A DNA stretch of 64,000 bases from Diadophis punctatus similis (Eukaryota; Chordata; Lepidosauria; Squamata; Dipsadidae). Each line of letters opens with the position of its first letter. Positions within the stretch are counted from its first letter, which is position 1. A model generated the notes under the pieces. The model did not search any database and was not told where the DNA came from. It saw only the letters and a program-made list of their open reading frames with translations. Positions 1 through 11,922 of the stretch are shown here, piece after piece. The DNA is taken from the NCBI GenBank assembly GCA_023053685.1, contig JALIGW010000002.1:46961778-47025777 (forward strand). Direction: 5' to 3'. The translations under genes were made by a program, and so were the position numbers.

Positions 1-990
1 TAATGAATTGATAATAATAAATAATAATCCCCTCCATTATTGCTCCCTTGTGATAGGGAAGGGGATTGCAATGATGAGTTTGAGAGCTATTCTGGTAGTA
101 ATGTATTCTATCAGAACAGTCACTCATGCCAGATAAGTCTTAGAGAAAGAGCCTGGCTAAGTTTATCTACCAATCTATTTAATATGGTAAGAGCAGAAAA
201 AAAGAATCCTATACAGATTGTTCATTGCCTGTGTCAGCAATGACCATATCAGATATTGGAGTTCCTGGGCATCTGTTAACAAACAGGTAATGGGATTTAG
301 GAGCTATGACTGAGCTACCAGGATCTAGCTATGTAGGATTACTGGAAAAACAACAGCCACAAAGACAGAAGTATACTGTGTTTGAAAATCACACCATTGT
401 GGCCTATATTGTAAATCAGAACCAACAAAGTGGGGTTATATAAAGTGAATGTTTTAACATTGGAAAATAATTTATCCAAACTCAAATATCACTGAACTCA
501 AATATCACAGACCAAAGAAGATTCATTACCAAAAATAAAATATTCAGGGAAGCAGAATTGGAAAAAATTCAGGTAAACTGAAAACGAAAGACCCAAAAAA
601 CAACCGTAGAATAGTAGAAGAAACTCAGATAATAACTGGAAATATAAAGAAAACAACTGATATGATAACTTAGAAGAAATAATAACAATAGAAACAGTAC
701 AGGTCAGCAATGGGACAACCTATGAACTGAGACTCTCCACACATAGAGACAAGAAGAATTGAAAGAGAAAACTATGGCATATGCAGAATTACCAGTCATA
801 TTCAATCAAAAGTGGAAGATGAGACAGGAGGCCAAAATAAAGAAATTAAGATCAGATGCAATTCATTTAAAAACATAAAACAGCAAAAATTGAAGAATGT
901 AAAAATTAGGACAAGCCTAATAGAGGTATTCTACCAAAGTATACATGGAATAGAAATTCTGAAAATGGAAAAAACAAACAAAAAGAAAAC
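1..990. other. AT-rich spacer, no recognisable gene
   Basis: Short open frames only, none with recognisable protein similarity. The stretch 480-960 is A-rich and could be very old LINE sequence, but I cannot assign it to a family. Confidence 0.5.
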
Positions 991-993
991 AAT

Positions 994-1226
994 CCAGCCG
1001 AGATGGTGCAGTGGTTAAATGCAGCACTGCAGGCTACTGCTAGTTCAGCTGTTCAAATCTCACCGGCTCAAGGTTGACTCAGCCTTCCATCCTTCTGAGG
1101 TCGGTAAAATGAGGACCCAGATTGTTGGGGGCAATATGCTGAACTCTATAAACCGCTTAGAGAGGGCTGTAAAGCACTATGAACGGTATATAAGTCTAAG
1201 TGCTATTTCTATTGCTATTGCTATTA
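994..1226 (+). mobile_element. Sauria-type tRNA-derived SINE
   Basis: The head holds pol III-like boxes (TGGTGCAGTGG and GTTCAAATCTC). The body contains the 'gaggacccagattgttgg' core, and the tail is a TATTGC-rich repeat. Two further near-full copies lie at 21646 and 36220 and a 3' fragment at 11862. This layout matches squamate Sauria SINEs, which are mobilised by BovB LINEs. No clear target duplication was found. Confidence 0.85.
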
Positions 1227-1547
1227 ATATATGGATTATAATAAAATTGCTAGAAAATTAAAAGAATTTTAAAATGAATTTACTAAAAAAATAAAACGAG
1301 GGACCTATAATAACAGTAGAAATGGTTAAAAATTAAGTAAAAGGGAGTAAAAATTAGATATATCCAGGAAATGATCAATTGCATGGCTTTTGGCTCCAAT
1401 ATATGATTAGCTTAAATCCAATTATGGCTCAAGGAAATATTGCATAAAAGAGGCATCAAGAACTGATTAATAACTTGCAAAATGTATATGGTTCAAAGAC
1501 ACTCACAAAAGGGACAACACCAGGATAGTGTGGGCCAATACTTAACA

Positions 1548-2012
1548 CTTTGCTGGAATTTCATAATTCCAGCAAAGCATTGTGTGATAGGTATCACACA
1601 GCTATTAATGGTTTGATTTTTTTTAATCAGTGTTCAATTTTGAACATAAATCCAGTCATTGATAAATAATGTAAGAACTTTTAGCACAGTTATACCTATG
1701 GAATTTGGCTTACAACAAATGTGACCTACAGGATATATGCTACAGTAGCAATAAATAATGCTAAAATCACAAATAGTAATGGAATTGAAATGCTGAATGG
1801 CTAAACTATCAGGAGCCATCAGGATGAAGCCTAAAAGTATCTGGGCATTTTACAGATGGATAACATCAATCATGGACAAGTTAAAAATGTGATTAGGAAA
1901 AAATGCATCCAAAGACTGAGAAAGTTGCTAAAGGCAAAATTGAACATTGATAAAAAAAAATCAAACCATTAATAGCCATACCTATCCCACAATACTTTGC
2001 TGGAATTATGAA
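1548..2012. repeat. Inverted copies of one R4 LINE segment
   Basis: The segment 1561-1624 is the reverse complement of 1951-2012 with few mismatches, separated by about 330 bp. At its left edge the sense segment (1548-1560) meets its own antisense copy (1565-1577) across a 4-base loop, making a 13-bp perfect palindrome. This is the join expected when a LINE inserts with a 5' inversion or fold-back. Confidence 0.65.
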
Positions 2013-2705
2013 ATGGACAAAGCTGAAATGGAGTTTGGATCAAAAAAACCAAAACAAAACAAGAAAACTGGGGACTATTCATTATGCATTACGTCAGTGG
2101 TGGATTCTAAATAATTTTGCCACTGGTTCGCGCTTCTGTGCATGGGCAGAAGTGTCCCGGGTGGGTGGGTGGAGCCTCCCACTGCCGGCACTACCGGTTC
2201 TAAGAACCGGTCCGAACCGGGAGCAACCCACCGCTGCATTACATCCCTGTAATGATATTGACAGATTATATGGAGTAATTGAAACAAAGGTTTACTTCAG
2301 GTCAAACAAACTGTCAAAGAAGCAAAGCACGCATTGGTTGATTATGTAAAAGACAACCAAGAACAAATATTAATACAAGTTAAAAATCGGAACTTCCTTA
2401 AAGTATAGAAAACAAAAAGTAATGTAATAAAAACCCAAACAGAATGCTGGCAAAGAAAAGTATTACATGGTCTAATTATGACAAAGATCAAGGGAAAAGT
2501 GGATAATGATAAGACTGGGCAATGGCTTACAAAAAAAGAAACTGAAGGCTTAATTTTGACTGCTCAAGAGAAAGCTATTCAAACCAATGCAATCAAGGCT
2601 AAAATTGAGAAATCATCAAATAATTCAAAGTGCAGATTATGCAAAGAAGCAGAAGAAACAGTAAATCATATACTCAGCTTGTGCAAGAAGATCAGTCCTG
2701 CACCT
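1815..2705 (+). pseudogene. R4-like LINE ORF remnant (3' part, restriction-like endonuclease LINE)
   Basis: Broken reading frames show a block near 1835-1955 (YLGILQMDNINHG, then VKNVIRKKCIQRLRKLL), a 'KTRKLGTIHYAL' block near 2055-2094, 'HPCNDIDRLY' just after an inserted MITE, and a cysteine-histidine motif CRLCKEAEETVNHILSLC at about 2632-2685. This order fits the end of the RT and start of the C-terminal endonuclease region of R4/Dong-type LINEs, which carry a PD-(D/E)XK nuclease rather than an APE nuclease. Frameshifts and stops make it non-functional. It ends against a CR1 fragment near 2710. Family assignment rests on remembered motif patterns; a database search would settle it. Confidence 0.65.
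2095..2236 (+). mobile_element. Short hAT-type MITE (CAGNGGTGGGTTC family)
   Basis: Starts CAGTGGTGGATTC and ends CAACCCACCGCTG, flanked by cattacgt (2087-2094) and cattacat (2237-2244), an 8-bp duplication with one mismatch. It interrupts the R4-like frame between 'IHYAL' and 'HPCNDIDRLY', so it inserted after the LINE. Confidence 0.85.
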
Positions 2706-2730
2706 AGGTAAGAAAAACCAAAAATATACA

Positions 2731-3407
2731 TATAAACTGGATGAAACCACACTCAACAGCAGTGACTGTGAGAGGGATCTTGGAGTCTTAGTGGAAAACC
2801 AGCTAAACATGATCCAGCAGTGTGCAGCGGCAGCCAAAAAAGCCAATACAATCCTAAATTGCATTAATAGAGGGATACAATCTAGGACCAGGGAGGTACT
2901 AATACCACTCTATAAAGGCTTAGTTAGACCACACCTAGAGTACTGCATCCAGTTTTGGTCACAACACTACAAAAAAGACATTGAGACTCTAGAGAAAGTG
3001 CAGAGGAGAGCAACCAGGATGATTAGGGGACTGGAAACTATAACATACGAAGAACGGTTGCAGGAACTGGGCATGGCCAGTCTAGTGAAGAGAAGGACCA
3101 GGGGAGACATGATAGCAGTATTCCAATACTTGAGGGGCTGCCACAGAGAGGAGGGGGTCAGTCTGTTTTCCAAGGCACCAGAAGGCCAGACAAGGAATAA
3201 TGGATGGAAACTGACCAAAGAGAGATTCGACCTGATAAGGAGAAACTTTCTGACAGTGAGAGCGATCAACCAGTGGAACAGCTTGCCTATGGAAGTTGTG
3301 AGAGCACCAACACTTGAGACTTTCAAAGGGAGATTAGACTGCCATTTGTCTGAAATGGTGTAGGGACTCCTGCTTGAGCGGGGGGTTGGATTAGATGACC
3401 TACAAGG
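2731..3407 (+). pseudogene. CR1-like LINE, C-terminal ORF2 fragment and start of 3' UTR
   Basis: An open frame runs from about 2731 to the stop at 3361-3363. It begins YKLDETTLNSSDCERDLGVL and includes 'GLVRPHLEYCIQFWSQHYKKD', 'RATRMIRGLE', 'KRRTRGDMIAVFQYL' and 'NQWNSLPMEVV', the conserved tail downstream of the RT in CR1-clade LINEs. The RT active site and endonuclease are absent, so this is a 5'-truncated copy. The 3' UTR (gggttggattagatgacc) is cut by a MITE end at 3408. The frame is intact over about 210 codons, so decay is modest. Confidence 0.85.
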
Positions 3408-3520
3408 CAGGGGCGGGTTCCTAATTTTTTTACTACCACTCTGTGGGTGTGGCTTATTTTGTGGGTGTGGCTTGCTGGCCATGTGGCTGGGTGGGCGTGG
3501 CTTGCCAGTTATATATTAGT
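3408..3520 (+). mobile_element. Left end of a hAT-type MITE (same family), right end not found
   Basis: CAGGGGCGGGTTCC followed by the family's 'ctgtgggtgtggctt' block interrupts the CR1 tail. No matching right terminus or target duplication (ctacaagg expected) was found, so the extent is approximate. Confidence 0.55.
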
Positions 3521-3690
3521 TATTTCAGAGAGATGTTACTACTATTTTTGCTATTTTATACCTTACATGAAAAGCTTTGCATACAAAGTGTGTGTTACAC
3601 CATGGCAACACAGCAACCTTTATATGCAGAAAAGGCTATAGTTAAAAGACAAGCCTCATACAGCATTTTTTGTTTCAGTCATGGATTCCT

Positions 3691-3756
3691 TAGATGAAAA
3701 TATTGAGGACTGTTAAAAGACCAGTATCTTTTAACAGTCCTCAATGTTTTCGTCTA
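3691..3756. repeat. Near-perfect 30-bp inverted repeat (hairpin)
   Basis: Arms 3691-3720 and 3727-3756 match at 28 of 30 positions with a 6-base loop (ccagta). Both mismatches would be G-U pairs in RNA transcribed from the + strand, so the stem would be continuous. It could be a MITE remnant, a fold-back join or a small-RNA hairpin; I cannot choose from sequence alone. Confidence 0.8.
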
Positions 3757-4130
3757 AAGAATAACAGTATAAAACTGTCTAAAATTAACAGTATAAAAGG
3801 TTAAGCTTTCGGAAAACGCCCACTTTGGGAAGCTTTAGGCAAAAGCGAAGGAAAAGTGTCAAATGCGAGCTTCTTATTATTTTCAAGCGAAGGGATGGAG
3901 AAAGACTTAATTGTCAGGTTTTCAGTTTTTCCAGGCAAGCTGGCAGTTGACTAAGTAACTTCCAATGGGATGCGGGAAGAGAAAGAAGAGGCACAAAGAA
4001 ACTTTCAGGACTTGCTCAGTACAACACACTTCCACCGGGTGCGTTGCTAGAAACCGAGACTTTTGAAGAGAAACCGGGACTTATTCCTCATCTGAATCCT
4101 TAGCCTGGATGGGGCGAGGGTCGGTGGGGG

Positions 4131-4238
4131 GCATACTCACTGGTTCATGTGGGGCTCATTCAGTGGGATGGCCACCTCCTCTTCTTCGTACTCAGGCCCA
4201 TCGAGAGAGTCGCCTTCATCCACTGTGCTCAATCCCCC
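4131..4238 (-). pseudogene. RASA1: RASA1 (p120 RasGAP) exon 1-like coding segment with splice donor
   Basis: On the minus strand 4238-4141 encodes GGLSTVDEGDSLDGPEYEEE continuing EVAIPLNEPHMNQ. From memory of the vertebrate RASA1 protein, a 22-residue run beginning TVDEGDSLDG and ending EEVAIPL is identical to the stretch just before the first SH2 domain, where coding exon 1 ends. The segment is followed at 4140-4131 by GTGAGTATGC, a good 5' splice donor placed so that the Gln codon is split. The last residues (NEPHMN) differ from the conserved form, and the upstream frame shows no recognisable RASA1 N-terminus. It may be the true, diverged first exon of RASA1, or a genomic duplicate or captured exon; the donor argues against a processed retrocopy. 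The surrounding 4.1-4.9 kb is GC-rich. Confidence 0.65.
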
Positions 4239-4585
4239 GCCAGAAGCGGCGGCAGAGGAGGTGGCGGCAGAGGAGGGAAGCTCCCGGCAGTATTGACAGT
4301 GATGCCGCCGCTGCCGCTCCGCAGGGACAGGCCTGGAGCCCACCGCGAGTGAGCCCAGGTTCTTCTCCCACCCTGGGCTCATTAAAGGTGGGGAAGGGGT
4401 GGGAGGAGCCGGATGGTGGCAGCCGAGGCTGGTGGCCTCGGGAGCTTGGCAGCAGCTGGAGAAGCAGGGGGACATTGCCCACCCGCAACGCAGCCCCCTG
4501 CAGTGGGAGCAGCAAGACCACGGCAGCGGTTTTTCTTGGAGGATCTATCCGGCCTGAATGCTTCTCCCCATTCGATGATCCTAGG

Positions 4586-4853
4586 CTCCTGCCACCCGTT
4601 CCCCCTCCCCTCAGCAGCTCGAGAAACCTTGAACGTGCAAAAGTGCCTAGGATCATCACCGCGCGTTCGTGGCTTCTCGGACTGCTGAAGGGAGGGGAAC
4701 TGAGATAGGTCCTCCTGCCCATTCCCCCTCCCCTCAGCAGCTTGAGAAGCCTCAAACATGCAAAAATGCCTAGGATCATCACCACGCGTTCGTGGCTTCT
4801 CGGACTGCTGAAGGGAGGGGAATGGAGATAGCTCCTGCCGCCTGTTCTTTCAG
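4586..4853 (+). repeat. Tandem duplication, unit about 120-126 bp, 2.2 copies
   Basis: Unit 1 (4586-4711) and unit 2 (4712-4831) share 'ccccctcccctcagcagc' and 'cctaggatcatcacc', and a third partial unit starts at 4832. The array is GC-rich and lies upstream (minus strand sense) of the RASA1-like segment. No coding function is evident. Confidence 0.8.
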
Positions 4854-4916
4854 CATCTCATGCGCTTCCTCAGCCATCCTCCCCTGCTTGGACTCACTGT
4901 GGGGTAGGAAGGCAGC

Positions 4917-5004
4917 ACATGCGCAGTGCCAGAAACTCGGCTTCTGGGCATGCGCAAAATAAAATTTTAAATTTTTTTTTTAAAAAATTGGATTTCACCA
5001 CTGC
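4917..5004 (-). mobile_element. End fragment of a hAT-type MITE in reverse orientation
   Basis: Ends gatttcaccactg and contains 'gcgcagtgcc' and 'aactcggcttctgggc', the reverse complement of internal sequence in the copies at 33651 and 61997. The opposite terminus was not found, so it is truncated or rearranged. Confidence 0.6.
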
Positions 5005-5136
5005 TTTAATACCAAAATGTTGCATTTCTTATTCTGCTATACCTTCTTATATCTTAGTGAATCAGGAAGGCATCTAACTGTCCCATTTGGAAAATCTTTC
5101 TGGTGAGATGAAAAAATCAACCACTTGGGAGTCACC

Positions 5137-5409
5137 CAGAGGTGGGTTCCTGCTGGAGCTGCCCGGTGCACAGCTCCGGTAGGGAGCGACCGATTGCGCA
5201 ATTTGTGCGCGACCACTCCAGAGCCCTCTCTGCTGGTCCACTGCGCGCGTCGCCATTTTTTTCATTAATTTTTGGGCAATTTTGCTTTTGCGCATGTGCA
5301 GAAGCAAATCACATGAGGGGGCGCACATGCGTTGCGTGCACGCAAGCCCCCAAAACTTGGCGATACGCGTGCAGCGCATTGGCACCGGTAAGACAGCAAC
5401 CTGCCACTG
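5137..5409 (+). mobile_element. hAT-type MITE, both ends present
   Basis: Starts CAGAGGTGGGTTCC, ends caacctgccactg, flanked by a perfect 8-bp duplication gagtcacc (5129-5136 and 5410-5417). The interior carries ttgcgcatgtgcagaagc. Non-coding. Confidence 0.9.
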
Positions 5410-5593
5410 GAGTCACCACTGTATGCCTGCTAACTCTGTGGCATGTCTTTGGTAGGTTTCATTTAGACATCATGTTTAAGTGGAGCAGGGAGGGTGATTA
5501 GGCTGTCATGCACCCCTTTTAATTAAACAGTTGAGCTAAATAACTAATATGGAGGTCATTAGTTTCAGCTTAAAACAGATCTAGAATATCTAT

Positions 5594-5775
5594 TTAAGGG
5601 GCGTGCATAAACGCACAATCGTGCCTACCATTCCTGTCCTAATGTTCACATATATTCTTACCTCTTTTACTCTTATTCATGCTTGTACTATTACATATAT
5701 ATTCAATCATGTTTACTGTTTATACTTTGTTTATAATCATACATGCTTGACAAATAAACAAATACAAATATTTTT
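5594..5775 (+). mobile_element. L2-like LINE 3' UTR fragment
   Basis: Contains 'ggggcgtgcataaacgcac', 'tgcctaccattcctgtcc' and a 'tgacaaataaacaaat' tail. The reverse complement of the same block is next to a LINE ORF at 37456-37990. No coding sequence. Confidence 0.65.
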
Positions 5776-6009
5776 CAACCTGGTATTGTCCTTACAGCTT
5801 GTTGAAAGTAAGGGTGGAATTCGTTTTCTCTGATACCTTGTAATATAGAGATAAAATCATAAAGAAGCTTTAAAGAGGCTACCTGTTATGTCACAACATT
5901 TTAAAAAATCAGTCTGGAAATGAAATTCCATAAAGTAATAGCCTCCCACTTTCCTTTCCAGTAAAAAAAATCACTATAGTCTCACCAACTTAGTCATCCT
6001 AGATGATCC

Positions 6010-6170
6010 TAGATCATCCCTGTCCTAATGTTCTCTTTTTATTTGTAACCATTTCATGTATTCATAATCATGTTTATACATTTCATGTATTCACAATCAT
6101 GTTATAATTTTATTTGTAATCTTATATACGCTTAACAAACAAACAAACAAATAAATAAATAAACATGTGC
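6010..6170 (+). mobile_element. Second L2-like LINE 3' UTR fragment
   Basis: Shares 'atccctgtcctaatgttct' with the fragment at 5594 and ends in a (CAAA)n/(TAAA)n tail at 6137-6163. It contains a local duplication of 'catttcatgtattca'. Confidence 0.6.
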
Positions 6171-7787
<1,617 letters not shown>

Positions 7788-8024
7788 TTGGTTCTTCTAT
7801 GCCTCCCTACTCCTGAGGGAATCAGGGCGGCGTACAGCATTGTATAAGAACACCAAATAATAAATCATAGTTAAAAACAGAATTAAAACATTTTAAAAAG
7901 TTAAAAAATAATTACCATCAAACATACCAGGGGAGAGCTCAGATGGAACTAGTCTCCCCCCCCCTGCCTGCAGGAAGAGCCATGTCTTAACGGCTTTTCG
8001 GAAAGCCGTTAAGACATGGCTCTT
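7788..8024 (-). mobile_element. CR1/L3-type LINE 3' end with fold-back terminus
   Basis: The reverse complement matches the 3' end of the LINE at 59.2-61.57 kb: the 'gccgccctgattccctc' stem region, the UTR, and the C-terminal coding segment (around 'aagccgttaagacatggc'). At 7998-8001 the sequence folds back: 7975-7997 and 8002-8024 are exact reverse complements (23 bp) around a 4-base loop. This indicates 5' inversion or template switching at insertion. The following 'atggctcttattatccta' is duplicated once. Confidence 0.85.
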
Positions 8025-8189
8025 ATTATCCTACTATTATGGCTCTTATTATCCTACTAAGGAATTTTTTTTCCAAACTGTGATGCAATGGAAGAACATT
8101 ACTTTCAAATAACTTTTTTTTCAAAGGAACAAGTCCAGATCAATATGTATCTGCTAGCCACGATTAGATAATCTTATGCAAAGTCAAAA

Positions 8190-8760
8190 CTATAATAATA
8201 ATGATAACATGACAAAATAGCAACAATGGTGCACTGGAAGATCTGCAAGAAATAACATTTGCTTGCAAGCAAGACTTTGTGGGACCTCAAAATAGACAAT
8301 GTAAAAGCAAATGAAAAAGCGAAAGTGATCTGGGATGTTAGATTTCAAACAGACAAGCACCTGCTACATAACACCGCAGACTTAACAACTGTCAATAAGA
8401 AAGACAAACAAGTCTGGATAGTGGATATGGCAGTACCTGGAAACAGTAGAATAGAACAGAAAGACTGAAGAAGATAACCTGAAATAGAAATGCAGTGACT
8501 GTTGTAAAAGAAAGCAAAATTAGCATCAATAGTAATAGGTGCCATGGGTGCAACCCCCAAAAAACAGAGTACAACTGGAATATCATTTGGCATTGACAAT
8601 AACACATCAGTCAATTGCGAAAGGCATCTTACTTGGAAAAGCTTACATCCTGTGGCAATGTAAGGTTTAACACCATGAAACAACAATATCTGCCTATCCC
8701 AGGTCATTGGAAAGGACTTGATAGGTGGATTAAAATGCCAATTACAGTCCAAACATCTGG
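8190..8760 (+). pseudogene. R4-like LINE C-terminal (endonuclease region) remnant
   Basis: An open frame at 8259-8465 includes 'AKVIWDVRFQTDKHLLHN', 'ADLTTVNKKDKQVWIVDMAV' and 'PGNSRIEQKD'. The pattern D-x(n)-D with 'VxIVDxAVPG' resembles the PD-(D/E)XK nuclease domain of R4-type LINEs. Beyond the stop the frame continues in degenerate form ('ASIVIGAMGATPKK'). The D of the expected 'PDI' motif reads ADL here. It is a second, separate copy from the one at 1815-2705 and covers a more C-terminal part. Non-functional. Confidence 0.6.
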
Positions 8761-9931
8761 TTGACTGTCTGATGAACCATAATAATAAAAAATAATAACC
8801 TACTTTATTTCTATTTAATTAATGGAAAACATATTGCTTGCTATAACAATGTTTCAACTCTAAAGACGAAATATATACTGCATAATATTTATGTGGGTCA
8901 TTTTTCAAATATGCAGCTGTAAAAGTTCCTGTCCACCCACTTTCTTTTATTTATAGTTGTGTGGGATATAACAAATAATGTTGATGCCATATTATAGCTA
9001 TTTAGACTTCAGTACAGTATATGTCTATCATAGATTATGTAAGTCAGATACTCAACATCTGTCTTTGCTGTTCTCTTGGTGACATAAGTTTCAGTTTTCT
9101 AATTTGACCCTACAGTAACTGTATCAGTATTAATGCTGTTCTAATATTTCATGGATTAAAAGTAGATATATTTTCATATGTACTTCTTATATTACACATT
9201 CATTGTATTAAAACTGAGCACCTATTCTTGTTGATGATGTGTTGCTCCAAGTAGTCTCATATACGAGAGAGAGAAAAGTTAATTCAAGAATAGCTTTCTT
9301 CCTTATATGAAAATGTTGTAATAATATTTTAAGAAAAGTAATGTACCAAACAAGAAGGTTGGACATTAAAGCCGCAATAAAGAGAAATGTAAGAAAGGTC
9401 TTTGTGGGATGAAACTTGCTTTCATTTTTGCCTCCTTTTTTTCTCATCTCCCCCCAAAAATATAATTTTTATTTTCAGACAGAAAGCTCACCTCTGTTTA
9501 GAGCATGACATCTATGAAAAAGCATTGAGGCTTTAAGTGTTCCGTCACAGCTGCCATAAGATGATGCACAGAAAAAAGTTTCCAATGACAACTTGCATCA
9601 AAAGCATTTAGCTAACCTTAGCAGGTCATCCGCATAAGGAGCTATGCCATTGAGTTTATACAGAAGTCTCTTCTGAAGCAAGAAATAATACAATGCTTTG
9701 AAAGGGACATGTAGCATTAAAAGTGGGGATGGGGAATATATGCTTGTTCCTTGATTGGCCAAGCAGATTGGAATCTGAAGTCAGCAACATTATAATTGGT
9801 GATTATGGTCACAGGAGGAAACTGAAAGAAAGAAGTGTATAAAAGTATAAAAAGAGATAGAAACTTATTGGCTACAAAGGTTTCTAGGAATTGTGAAAGG
9901 TATAAGTCAAGCACTGAACACAGGTGTAGCT
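8761..9931. other. AT-rich spacer, no gene seen
   Basis: No recognisable coding or repeat family. It may include unique conserved sequence, but this cannot be judged from one genome. Confidence 0.45.
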
Positions 9932-10118
9932 CAGGGGTGAAATTCAAAATTTTCCCCTACCGGTTCTGTGGGCGTGGCTTGGTGGGCGTGGGCGTGGCAG
10001 GGAAAGGATACTGCAAAATCTCCATTCCCATCCCACTCTGGGGCCAGCCAGAGGTGGTATTTGCCGGTTCTCCGAACTACTCAAAATTTCCGCTATCGGT
10101 TCTCCAGAACCTGCTGAA
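9932..10118 (+). mobile_element. hAT-type MITE, right end degraded
   Basis: Starts CAGGGGTGAAATTC and carries 'ctaccggttctgtgggcg' and 'ccggttctccgaactactc', as in the copy at 19156. The right terminus after 'cagaacctgctgaa' is missing. Confidence 0.75.
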
Positions 10119-11861
10119 CAGGAACAGTTTACAGGTGGAAATTAGGGGAATGGATTCCATTTTCACCCTTAGTTTTGAAGGGGAAATGATAAGCAGGATG
10201 AACTTGAGTGGTTGTAAATGATTGGTGAACTCTATGCAATCTAAAAGCTATGGATTGCTACTCCTTCCTTGACTCTTTTGGCCCAGAGAGAGGATGAACA
10301 AAATAAATTCTCTTACAACTGGGATAGATATTGCTATTCTTGGGATCAATTTTAAAAATATTTCCCTGGAACTGTGGCAAAAGGCCTGCTGATTATTCTT
10401 AAACTTTTCCGATTTTCAAAGTTTTTATCCCTCATTGCTTGCTAAAAAGACTATTGTAAAACCAAGGAGTAAGCTAAATATGACAAGTGAGTGGATAAAA
10501 TATGCCTATTATATGGTGAAAAAGGGAAATATGCACAATTACAGTCAGTTTAAAATAAAACATGTCCTTTTGGGAATACAGTTTTTTTTTATTTTTGCCC
10601 TTTACCATTAAAATACCATTTACCATTTTTCTACACATTTTCTCTCAATTTGTCTGGTCAGTATGATTTTATAGGTTTAAAAGCAGTGGGAAATAAAAAT
10701 ATACTATCTATATTTCCCTCCTGGCAATTTCAAACCCTGCCACCTTCTGCAATTTCAGTTTTACATAAAAGTTCCATCTTGACCACTACCAACTTCAGTT
10801 TTCATAATGCCTTTCTTGGGCCTACACTGTACTTTAATTCCTAAACAGTGATCAACATCTTACCATCCAATATCCCTTTTAAGAGCAATAGTTGGGGCCA
10901 TCCAAATTTTGAGCAAAATAATTCTATAGGGCAGGCACAACAATAGACAAGGCATGTTCCCTACATAACATCAACTTTTGTTCAGTTCATGTCATTTAAA
11001 TAACCCACATATCCCTAGATTCTTGTACTGCAGATGCTAAAGATTCCAAGATGAAATTAAATTTTAAAGTATTTAAGGGTCATCCTTGAAAAGTTCTATG
11101 TCGTATCTTAATTACAGAGGAATTTCATTATTAATTATGCTAGAAGAGTTAAGATAATAATTGTTTTATCCCAGAAATAAAATCTATTTGTCATAATTTA
11201 TTCTAAAATATTAATATTGCTTTCTTTAGATCTAATGAAGTCAGTATGGCTGTTTTATTTTTGTAAGAATATAATTCTAAGAGATCTGCTAGTAATGTAA
11301 TATTGTCAGAGATCTGACAATCTTTCATAAAACTAGGTTATACAGAGTGAATTATTGATACTAATACTTAATGTATTATTTGTGCTAAAATAGTAATCAA
11401 AATTATAGCATCCATATTTAACAAGGCTAACATAACTCACACAATTTGTGAAGTCCTTTTCCTGCTTTCTGTTATATAAGCCTCACAATAATAATAAAGC
11501 ATCGTTTTCAAAAGACATATTACAAATCTTGTTTAAGAAATGCTTCTAAATAGAGATCCGACTAGCCTGGGATTCTTCCTTGTTTTAATTGCCTCAATTG
11601 TGTGTCAAATATATTCTGCAAAGTTAGAGATGCAACTAGGTCCCTAGATTTGGGATATAAAAACTCTGGAACACAGATTCCATTTAAGAACCATTCATCT
11701 GCTCAATACCCATCTTTACATTTGTAGAATATAAATGTGCACAGAGATCCATACTTTGAAAATTTATGACCCCATGAATTGCCTCCATAGAATGCCTAAT
11801 TTCATCCATAGTTTGAGCGTCCACCCTTTATTTAAGGTAGTTGGAAGCAATGTCCACTTCT
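10119..11861. other. AT-rich spacer, no gene seen
   Basis: Only short frames without similarity that I recognise. No structural repeats noticed. Confidence 0.45.
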
Positions 11862-11922
11862 AGTGCTGTAAAGTACTATGAAGCAGTGTATACGTCTAAG
11901 TGTGATTGCTATTGCTATAGTT
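11862..11922 (+). mobile_element. Sauria SINE 3' fragment
   Basis: Contains 'gtgctgtaaagtactatga' and a 'attgctattgctata' tail matching the ends of the SINEs at 994, 21646 and 36220. The tRNA-related head is missing. Confidence 0.75.

Noticed and set aside
994..1226. Functional tRNA gene
   Set aside because: The pol III boxes belong to a SINE head; there is no complete cloverleaf and the SINE body and tail follow.
4413..4688. Plus-strand frame starting MVAAEAGGLG, resembling the RASA1 N-terminus
   Set aside because: It lies on the opposite strand to the convincing RASA1 segment, and only a few alanine/glycine-rich residues match. Chance in GC-rich DNA is likely.
3408..5004. One large transposon carrying the RASA1 exon between MITE ends at 3408 and 5004
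   Set aside because: The flanking 8-mers (ctacaagg and ctttaata) do not match and both ends are left-type, so they are better treated as two separate fragments.
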